A stretch of DNA of 64,000 nt, from assembly GCA_002483345.1 (NCBI GenBank), contig DLHS01000008.1:1-64000 (forward strand). Reading direction: 5' to 3'. This stretch comes from Bacteroidetes bacterium UBA7662 (lineage in GTDB: Bacteria; Bacteroidota; Bacteroidia; UBA7662). The notes under the pieces were generated by a model that saw nothing but the letters and a program-made list of their open reading frames with translations, had not been told where the DNA came from and did not search any database. Position numbers and translations under genes: made by a program. Shown one piece after another: positions 21,201 through 25,806 of the stretch (position 1 is its first letter; every line of letters starts with the position of its first letter).

Positions 21201-21583
21201 GGATTTACACCCCTGTAGACATACATGACAGCGTTCATCCGGGCACCGGCAGAAAGGGAAACAGTCTGACTCCCGGATTCACTGCCCGTAGCTACCCGGA
21301 AATAAATCGCCTGTGTATTATTTGTTCCATTATTTACCCGGCTGATAAGGGTCCATCCGGAAGGTGTCGTAATGGTAGAGTTGGCTCTGGTAGTTACCTG
21401 AATGAGTAATACATCCCTTGCCTGAATCGACACAGAATAATCAAGGGTAGCTGTTGAGCTGTTAGCATTACCCGAAGTATAAGTAGTGGCGGCAACAAAA
21501 GTAACAGCACCGGCGGCAGACCGGGCAACAGATAACAAAAAAAGAAAAAATACAAACAGCCGGAGCTTATTCCATAGGTGCAT
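12239..21583 (-). CDS. Giant secreted beta-helix/adhesin-like protein (3114 aa) with dockerin-like tail
   Basis: I start it at the ATG at 21583, giving the signal peptide MHLWNKLRLFVFF...SAAGA; an upstream ATG at 21622 adds 13 polar residues. Residues about 27-240 form a jelly-roll-like domain (VSIQARDVLLIQVTT, MYVYRGVNPKSPI). Five modules then start with a YSYQTGNWGTANTW-like motif, each followed by a parallel-beta-type stretch (VLNGRTVSLTANVT). Between them lie more than 1500 residues of Gly/Asn/Thr-rich short strands. Near the end are two fibronectin-III-like repeats with KGNGSRRLVLAR. The C-terminal 230 residues match the proteins at 4257 and 6894 and finish with GDIDAADRSVIWNNRGKTSQIP. 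No sorting domain is visible. It is likely a long fibrous surface or matrix protein; substrate unknown. Confidence 0.75.
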   Translation of the reverse strand: MHLWNKLRLFVFFLFLLSVARSAAGAVTFVAATTYTSGNANSSTATLDYSVSIQARDVLLIQVTTRANSTITTPSGWTLISRVNNGTNNTQAIYFRVATGSESGSQTVSLSAGARMNAVMYVYRGVNPKSPILVSGNNTGTSTSGNTVTANAVTVPAGNDDAMLLTFFGVRHGGTPTGITPPTGMTERAQVMITSGTRLITQGSSEQLSASGSTGTRAAVYAPNDNSETYVAHMVVLRAARTYYSYQTGNWGTANTWTTDATGATLVGSAVPADLDSAIVLNGRTVSLTANVTTANLGLTVQAGGTVDLVTYNFSDLFCLSGGGSMLTLKRASPAFPAVSAVNSFSGTYNIYPVKTLVTYQSGNWNTANTWTTDLSGLTLTGAAVPGDYDSAVVLSGKSVIFTANVTQSGLSFNITAGGSVDLTDYTITGLDHLTGSGELRILVRTNPVYFPVITNNSFSPGPGTLIYYKNTLYSYQSGNWTEPNSWTKDPSGTTLVSPAVPGNFDSVVVLNGRIITAIANITNTNMGLLLQAGGTLNLQNFTITNALTALAGGGVLRINASGTAYFPTTAAATFNQTNGGTLEYYSTGGGTITLPSGPFNNLTLNKETSGSVLYVLAANLSVNGSLTVSRTGSATVDFRIGNSAVTRTLNITGHLSLAAGCTLSVHTAGTHQINLSGDLVNNGRVRLTNQTSPDYLITYTGGYAVLTFTGSGNAKMDCFGITDLYRLVLDKGVDQTFLLTINSSNTANFRLMGENDVSNTPAQTTTDPNPVVNKALSLKNGTLRLKENINIPSMTEGGDDIWIPLNTCLWVDGATVSTTTSDNGTGYQALTISGRFRITAGTFTTNNAAGLIYIGDGIIDIEGGTTTVCQMWNIGTGRTTFRQTGGTCILNATGEPNDGQPVFKLESVDASFTMTGGLLQVSNPRSVANGGLDINVSTLNANVTGGTVEFITTGTNTFNFRSTAPFYNLIVNRTGGAGITSQNTQPLTILNNLTISGSQTLLANNLNLTVGGNFTIGSGSTYTPGTNTVTFNGNGKQTFSNSGTITTAFNNLTINKADTLLLAGTSNTWIVANTFVHTAGILNDGGKTLELRAACTFSGTHIGSGKIQLSTANSRTLSGNGSGALTNLELTGAAANVVYTLGANLKIMGNLGFITSAANDRILDIGSYNLLLDTFATITNPSADRFIRTSGFQSAAGLTKVMNSNSFLFPVGTGATDYTPGSLALDATPTQYGSVTVRPVAFSHPSVTETGRSLNYYWKTTSSNFVLGSAKVTWVYTYAEADVVAGGDVSEAGYVAARYDVSNNSWVPGITANLNTTSNVITFGGAVFESSISGEYTAGDNSPTNPFGTVTVYYSYASGPWTSLSTWSTAGHTGTQVQPLAIPNANSIVRIGNGIVNHTITVTANNALSGSLVIGNGSVLDVGAFTGHNFGAIAGETVAGNGTLRVSRTTAGTMEFPAGDFGEFLGANGGEVVFYNNGANALTIPAISAAPTSLNLGQYRNLTFEINSTGNLLMPATALTILDTMRVRGSGSGVVLSNTTAATDITIHSDLRIDARTLRLQHTTASKTITVKGDIVIASGGALDNTGAGAIIHILNLEGSIVNNGRFDLRNDNSNYTRLNFIGSGMDTVGGSNTAGAEIYVIEVNKGSDCSAGIVVNMANAITTQANTGWLNLTNGRFEWANSSSLTASNTNVAFEIPTTTCLILNNASATLGFGQFNGDDADVSLRGKLELKAGTINVGNLANNTNNDIEIAPAGLPVLEISGGTLQVNGQIRRSLTSTAGSLYYLQGGNSIVNILGRNHNTSRGKLEVVNSGAYFQMEGTSLLTVQTGGAVTFADLYVRPDSSLVTGGTVRLIPRTVGGSEVFTFDVTYSFYNLEILRNGGSGTSTVGLFVNNLTVNNNFTLGDGGIINTNNLNVRVGGNVSKSAVGSASYNGGNSSFTMFGTSAELSGDFTTQSFYQFIVDNNAVVTLQASSPIRATNSLTIHSGGTLHDNGNAVQLRGNATNNGTHTSPSASSTNTLVFDGTGLQQISGTGTFGNLVINNVDNVQLNNSTTVTRQLTLSAGLIDIGANRLTLGATATVSGSFSSVRMIRSNGVLSDGGVTKSYNTSGSFLYPIGVLGKYTPATINITALSNPGTVNIRVVNQKHPSTRDAAESQLNYYWQIDSTGFSGGVTATHTYNYIQGDVNGTETNYRGGRYEFPNWSPLLGIAGAVNSAANTITLTGVSYIGGGITAGESSEFTAVSTYYSRDAVCPGGCDWTNANSWSTGGHAGSATGVPPLGVPVIIATGHTVNITANTQLAESTQLNGTAILNLNQTFAHNLGIVSGTGTIRIRATGSEQFVFPGGNYDAFTAANGGTVEFYNAGNGILPTQTTYNKIIFKDGSTRTQANVDWIINGDLTIEAGNITNITFNRNWEVRANWINQVGVAGFVPGSGTVNFKSASPQLISGVTTFYNLEVAGGGSKTLQSDITVLNTLTMTHGRVYLGTYNLVMDSVANVNGTPSAIAMVVQGSSGRVRKNIRSNSGSFTFPIGEETGTAEYAPTTILFSSGTFGSGAYVTVQVIDDQNPTCSGGTNYISRYWAYSSNAVTDYVVNLSARYTDADVNGSEALIFSRMTRPSLPCLNGLAADAAGNSLSITGISVLNEFSAGEAPFAEPTIQATLLVFENVTSTTMRLRWTKGNGSRRLVLARAGNVVNSNPVDNTVYTADTVFAAGSQLGAGNYAVYANNDSTFLLTGLTPETTYHFAVYEFSNAGIDVDFLLTLPATGSQTTWAVEPTVQSTVLTFSAIGTSSLKLKWTNGNGSRRLVLGKAVSAVDVLPEDGQGYTSSAVFGSGQQVGTGNYVLFNSTIDSVIITGMDQNTVYHFSVFEFNGTGGVQNYLVTSPATGNQHTYLLANVQLWLEGGWNGSNMDALMLDSLPLTQPYNTAPWNYAGTENVASLPNANIVDWVLLELRKSGSAATATSGTIKATQVGFMLRNGNIVGLDGSADLQFNTSEAGDFYVAVYHRTHIPVMSASQLVFSAGAYRYNFKTAVSQAYGTDALTDLGGGSFGAYAGRVENTTPYLIDAADRTAGWNDRNNFGYRSTNATLKGDIDAADRSVIWNNRGKTSQIP

Positions 21584-21653
21584 GCGTGCACGTGCACCAA
21601 AACAGTGCCGAATGCCATACAACGAAAAAAAGGCATTTTTAGCGGATATAGGA

Positions 21654-21704
21654 TTCCAAATATGGAAATATTTCCAATATATGGAATCATTTCCTGTATA
21701 GGAA
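21654..21704 (-). promoter_or_regulatory. Three TTCC-N6/7-GGAA palindromes upstream of the giant gene
   Basis: TTCC-N6-GGAA at 21654-21667, TTCC-N7-GGAA at 21672-21686 and TTCC-N6-GGAA at 21691-21704. Their centres are 18.5 bp apart. The array lies 71-121 bp upstream of the 21583 start. The even spacing suggests an array of binding sites for a dimeric regulator. The rest of 21705-21856 holds no gene; it separates this gene from mutS on the same strand. Confidence 0.5.
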
Positions 21705-21856
21705 TTATTGCTGATATTGGAAACTCCTCCCGCTATTGTACCCGGAATTCCTCCGGGTCTGTCCGATTACCGGATGGTTTGCTGCGTCCCTGGCTTCCGC
21801 GTGAGTCGTGTTGGCAACCCGTTACCAAAGCCTTTGTGATGGTCTCGGGTAGATAC

Positions 21857-24463
21857 TCAGGAATTCAGCACCTTCTTCAGTTCATTGAGCAGAAACAGCG
21901 CTTCTACCGGTGTCACCCGGTTCACATCGGTGCTGTCGAGCATCTGTCTGATTTGGGCGAATTGCGGGTCTTTTACTTCGAATAAATTAAGCTGAAACTC
22001 TGCCTGCCTTGATTTACGCAATTTTTTCGCACCGCCTGCCTCCCGCTGCGCCTCCAGTTCCTGCAGTAATTTTTGTGCCTGGGTAAGGACAGATTGCGGG
22101 ATACCTGCCATACGGGCCACATGAATTCCAAAACTATGCTCACTGCCCCCCGAAACCAGTTTCCGCAGGAAGATGATTTTATTCCCCAGCTCTTTGATGC
22201 TTACATTAAAATTACGGATGCGGGAAAACTCCTTCTCCATTTCATTCAGCTCATGGTAGTGGGTGGCAAACAGGGTGCGCGGATGATAAACGGGATGCTG
22301 GTGGAGGTATTCGGCTATGGCCCAGGCCAATGAAATGCCATCATAGGTACTGGTTCCCCGGCCGATTTCATCTAACAGAATGAGACTGCGGGCAGAGATA
22401 TTGTTGAGTATACTGGCCGTTTCGTTCATCTCCACCATAAACGTAGATTCTCCCGAACTGATGTTATCCGTAGCACCTACCCTGGTAAAAATCTTATCTA
22501 CCAGACCAATACGGGCACTTTTGGCAGGCACATAGGAGCCTATCTGCGCCAACAGGGTAATCAGCGCCGTTTGCCGCAGCAAAGCTGATTTACCGGCCAT
22601 GTTGGGACCTGTTATCATCAGTATCTGCTGATTGTCTGAATCGAGTAACAAATCATTGGGGACATAGGCCTCTCCTGCCGGTAACCGTTTTTCAATGACG
22701 GGATGGCGGGCACCTTCCAGATGCAGCACCATCGACTCGTCCACCTCAGGCTTACAATAGTGGTTCTCAATGGCCAGTTGGTAAAAACCCAGCAGACAGT
22801 CGAGCCGTGCCAGCAGTTGTGCGTTCTTCTGAATCGATTGCAGACAGGCATTCGCGGCCACCAGCAGTTCCTGATATAGTTTCTCCTCCAGCGCCTGAAT
22901 TTTGCCTTCGGCACCTAAAATCTGCTCTTCAAAGGTTTTCAACTCTTCGGTAATATATCGTTCGGCATTCACCAGGGTCTGTTTGCGGATCCATTCGGGC
23001 GGCACCTTGTCCTTGTGGGTGTTGGTGACTTCCAGGTAATAGCCGAAAACATTGTTATAGCTCACCCTGAGCGAGTTGATACCCGTGCGTTCTGCTTCTC
23101 TTTGCTGGATCTGCTGCAGATAATCCTTGCCCGAAAACGCAATCTGCCGGAGACGGTCAAGTTCTTCATCCACCCCTGCCGCGATAACCCCTCCCTTGTT
23201 CAGCAAAGCAGGTGCTTCTTCCTGCAGTTCTTTACCCAGTCTTTCAAGCAGTTCAGGGCAGGGATCTAACTGATCGGCCAGCCGGTTGAGCGGAACGCTT
23301 TCTGCCTGAGTCAACTGACCACGGATAGGCCCGACGAGGGCCAGCGACCGGCGCAACTGCACCAGCTCCCGGGGAGAAATACGACCTACTGCTACCCTGG
23401 AAACGAGCCTTTCCAGGTCACCTACCTGCTTCAGCTCCGTCCGCAGGCTTTGGGCAACCCCTTCTTCCTGGTGAAACCAGCTCACCATATCGAGCCGGTC
23501 GCGGATAGGGGCCAGTTCTTTCAGCGGAAACACCAGCCAGCGTTTCAGCAGGCGGGCGCCCATGGGGGTTACGGTATGGTCGATGACCTGGAAAAGACCC
23601 AGACCACCGGGAGAACCAGGTTCCAGCAGTTCGAGGTTGCGGATGGTAAAACGATCCATCCACACATATTGCGACTCGTCTAAACGGGCAATTCCCTGGA
23701 TATGTCCAAGATCCGTGTGGCGGGTTTCGGAAAGATAATGTAAAACGGTACCGGCCGCGATGACGGCCAAAGGCCAGTTTTCGATGCCGAAACCTTTAAC
23801 TGAACGGGTTTCAAACTGACGTTTGAGCACATCTTCGGCGTAGTCGGTGCTGAATACCCATTCGTCCTGGTGGTGCGCATACCAGCGTTCGCCGAAGGTT
23901 TCGGTGAATTGTTTTGATTTACCTTTCTGATACAGGATTTCAGCGGGTTGGAGGCTTTGCAGGAGCTTTTCTATCTGAACCAAAGGCCCTTGTGAGACCA
24001 GAAACTCGCCCGTGGATACGTCCAGAAAAGCTATACCTGCTGCTTCTCCATCCAGGTGAATGGCCGAGAGATAGTTGTTGGAGCGGTGGTCGAGCAGTTT
24101 GTCACTAAAGGCAACCCCGGGGGTTACCAGTTCCGTCACTTCCCGTTCTACAATGCCTTTGGCCTGGGCAGGGTCTTCCATCTGTTCGCAGATAGCTACC
24201 CTTTGACCGGCACGGACCAGTTTGGGCAGATAGGTATCGAGGGAATGGTGGGGGAAACCCGCCAGAGCTGTTTCAGCAGCGGTACCATTACCTCGTTTGG
24301 TGAGTACGATGCCAAGTATGCCGGCTGTTTTGATCGCGTCTTCGCCAAAAGTCTCGTAAAAATCGCCTACACGGAACAAAAGCAGGGCTCCCGGATATTT
24401 CGCCTTGATCTGCTTGTATTGTTTCATCAAAGGGGTTTCCTTTGCGTCGGTCGATTTGGCCAA
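21857..24463 (-). CDS. mutS: DNA mismatch repair protein MutS
   Basis: Recognises mismatches and recruits MutL. I start it at TTG 24463, giving 868 residues beginning MAKSTDAKETPLMKQ, the usual N-terminus of this family; the ATG further upstream lies inside the divergent methyltransferase gene. The mismatch-reading F-x-E motif is Phe35-Tyr-Glu37 (GDFYETF). The ATPase Walker A (TGPNMAGKSALLRQ) is near residue 618, followed by LLDEIGRGTSTYDG and ATHYHEL. All core domains are present and the length is normal. It runs away from the methyltransferase gene with only 13 bp between start codons. Confidence 0.95.
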   Translation of the reverse strand: MAKSTDAKETPLMKQYKQIKAKYPGALLLFRVGDFYETFGEDAIKTAGILGIVLTKRGNGTAAETALAGFPHHSLDTYLPKLVRAGQRVAICEQMEDPAQAKGIVEREVTELVTPGVAFSDKLLDHRSNNYLSAIHLDGEAAGIAFLDVSTGEFLVSQGPLVQIEKLLQSLQPAEILYQKGKSKQFTETFGERWYAHHQDEWVFSTDYAEDVLKRQFETRSVKGFGIENWPLAVIAAGTVLHYLSETRHTDLGHIQGIARLDESQYVWMDRFTIRNLELLEPGSPGGLGLFQVIDHTVTPMGARLLKRWLVFPLKELAPIRDRLDMVSWFHQEEGVAQSLRTELKQVGDLERLVSRVAVGRISPRELVQLRRSLALVGPIRGQLTQAESVPLNRLADQLDPCPELLERLGKELQEEAPALLNKGGVIAAGVDEELDRLRQIAFSGKDYLQQIQQREAERTGINSLRVSYNNVFGYYLEVTNTHKDKVPPEWIRKQTLVNAERYITEELKTFEEQILGAEGKIQALEEKLYQELLVAANACLQSIQKNAQLLARLDCLLGFYQLAIENHYCKPEVDESMVLHLEGARHPVIEKRLPAGEAYVPNDLLLDSDNQQILMITGPNMAGKSALLRQTALITLLAQIGSYVPAKSARIGLVDKIFTRVGATDNISSGESTFMVEMNETASILNNISARSLILLDEIGRGTSTYDGISLAWAIAEYLHQHPVYHPRTLFATHYHELNEMEKEFSRIRNFNVSIKELGNKIIFLRKLVSGGSEHSFGIHVARMAGIPQSVLTQAQKLLQELEAQREAGGAKKLRKSRQAEFQLNLFEVKDPQFAQIRQMLDSTDVNRVTPVEALFLLNELKKVLNS

Positions 24464-24476
24464 AACGTTTGTATTT

Positions 24477-25004
24477 ATGCGTAAACTATCGATGGAAGCC
24501 CTCAACCGACCTTCGGCCGAGGCGTTCAAAAATAGCGAAAAATTAGCTGTCGTGGCGGTGCTCGACAACATCAGAAGCCTGGCCAATGTGGGCTCTGTTT
24601 TCCGCTCAGCCGATGCGTTTGCCATCGGTCACCTGTACCTCTGCGGCTTCACCGGCACCCCTCCCAACCGTGAGCTGCACAAAGCAGCCCTGGGGGCTGA
24701 AGAAAGTGTGGTCTGGAGTCACCATACATCCACTGCCGACTGCCTGAAGCAGCTCAAAGCCGACGGCTATATCCTGCTGGCAGTAGAACAAACGGATGAA
24801 AGCATACTCCTCTCAGATTTCTCTTTCCGGAAAGACCAGAAATACGCCCTCATCCTCGGCAATGAGGTGATGGGGGTGGCTGATGAGGCGCTGGCCCTGT
24901 GCGACGGGGCCCTGGAGATACCTCAGGCGGGGAGTAAACATTCACTGAATGTGAGCGTTTGCGCAGGGGTGGTTTTCTGGGAGGCTTTCAGGGCTTTGAG
25001 GTAG
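24477..25004 (+). CDS. SpoU/TrmH family RNA 2'-O-methyltransferase
   Basis: 175 residues from the ATG at 24477. It has the three SPOUT motifs: VLDNIRSLANVGSVFRSADA (motif 1, SAM-knot side), YALILGNEVMGV (motif 2) and LEIPQAGSKHSLNVSVCAGVVFWEA (motif 3, with the SLNVSVA-type signature). The family methylates the 2'-hydroxyl of ribose in tRNA or rRNA; the exact target cannot be told from the sequence. It lacks the N-terminal substrate-binding extension of larger members such as RlmB. Divergent from mutS. Confidence 0.88.
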   Translation: MRKLSMEALNRPSAEAFKNSEKLAVVAVLDNIRSLANVGSVFRSADAFAIGHLYLCGFTGTPPNRELHKAALGAEESVVWSHHTSTADCLKQLKADGYILLAVEQTDESILLSDFSFRKDQKYALILGNEVMGVADEALALCDGALEIPQAGSKHSLNVSVCAGVVFWEAFRALR

Positions 25005-25052
25005 ATGGCCCACGGGTTTTGATGCCTTTTAGTGATTTAATCAATCATTTCT

Positions 25053-25082
25053 TTTGAAATGTTACCCAATAAGGTAACTTTA
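25053..25082 (+). promoter_or_regulatory. Promoter and operator of the toxin-antitoxin operon
   Basis: TTTG at 25053-25056 and TAACTTTA at 25075-25082 are 18 bp apart, close to the Bacteroidetes -33 TTTG / -7 TAnnTTTG promoter. A perfect inverted repeat GTTACC-N6-GGTAAC (25061-25078) sits between and over the boxes, where binding of the XRE antitoxin would block transcription. The autoregulation is inference from known HigBA systems. Confidence 0.65.
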
Positions 25083-25098
25083 CGAAAACAGAAAGGGA

Positions 25099-25443
25099 AT
25101 GAATTCGGAATTCGTCAGAGACATCCGCTATTACAAACGCTTCTATCTTGATTTTTTTGAAACCCAAAAGCCTGAAGTGCAAAAAAAGTTTAACTGGACA
25201 CTTCAGCTAATTGCAACCATTGATCGTGTGCCTGAAAAATATTTCAAACACATCATTGGCTCATCCGGGCTTTATGAAATCAGAGTCGAAGCTGGTTCTG
25301 ATATTTTCCGTGTTTTCTCTTTTTTTGACAAAGGAAAATTGGTTATTCTCATAAATGGTTTTCAAAAGAAAACTCAAAAAACACCTAGAAAAGAAATAAC
25401 CCTGGCCGAAAGAATAAAAAAAATGTACTTCGATGAAAAATAA
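25099..25443 (+). CDS. HigB-like (RelE/ParE superfamily) toxin
   Basis: 114 residues. The sequence matches the phage Gp49-like/HigB family: an N-terminal helix (KRFYLDFFETQKPEVQKKFNWTLQ), the GLYEIRVEAGSDIFRVFSFFD strands that carry the conserved RV and FR residues of these mRNA-cleaving or gyrase-type toxins, and a KGKLVILINGFQKKTQKTPRKEI strand-helix end. It comes first in the operon and overlaps the antitoxin gene by 11 bp, the usual HigBA order. The AT-rich composition compared with its neighbours fits horizontal acquisition. Confidence 0.85.
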   Translation: MNSEFVRDIRYYKRFYLDFFETQKPEVQKKFNWTLQLIATIDRVPEKYFKHIIGSSGLYEIRVEAGSDIFRVFSFFDKGKLVILINGFQKKTQKTPRKEITLAERIKKMYFDEK

Positions 25444-25732
25444 AAATCTGACATCTTTCGCTACGCACCTCGACGAACAATATGGCAAACGAGGAACTGA
25501 AAAAAGAGAACAATACGAAGCCGGCTTTGAAGCCTTTAAACTTGGGGCAATGTTGCAGGAACTTCGAAAAGGGCAAGGATTAACACAGGAACAACTTGCA
25601 GAAAAGTGTGGTACAACCAAAAACTACATTTCACGTATTGAGAACGACGCGAGCGACATAAGGCTCTCAACACTCATGCGCATCATCCGGGAAGGCCTGG
25701 GAGGGAAACTGCGTTTGTGCGTCGACGCATAA
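25433..25732 (+). CDS. HigA-like XRE family antitoxin
   Basis: 99 residues. A helix-turn-helix domain of the Cro/CI type occupies about residues 42-95 (LRKGQGLTQEQLAEKCGTTKNYISRIEND). The N-terminal 40 residues would contact the toxin. It overlaps the toxin gene by 11 bp, so translation is probably coupled. It is expected to neutralise the toxin and, with it, bind the GTTACC-N6-GGTAAC operator upstream. Confidence 0.87.
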   Translation: MKNKNLTSFATHLDEQYGKRGTEKREQYEAGFEAFKLGAMLQELRKGQGLTQEQLAEKCGTTKNYISRIENDASDIRLSTLMRIIREGLGGKLRLCVDA

Positions 25733-25806
25733 ATTCCCGGATCTGTTAGAGAACCCACATAAACCGTCCGTTACCCTTCGATCACGTAGCTGTAATCAGC
25801 CCCTCT

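Noticed and set aside
7000..21500. Dense repeats that could suggest a CRISPR array or satellite DNA
   Set aside because: The repeats are about 350 bp or longer, diverged, and in frame with protein domains; there are no short identical repeats with equal spacers.
21749..21765. CCCGGAATTCCTCCGGG hairpin between the giant gene and mutS as a mutS terminator
   Set aside because: The stem is short with a GC-rich tail and no T run on the minus strand; not convincing as an intrinsic terminator.
24464..24625. 54-residue N-terminal extension of MutS
   Set aside because: It is antisense to the start of the methyltransferase gene and has no counterpart in the family.
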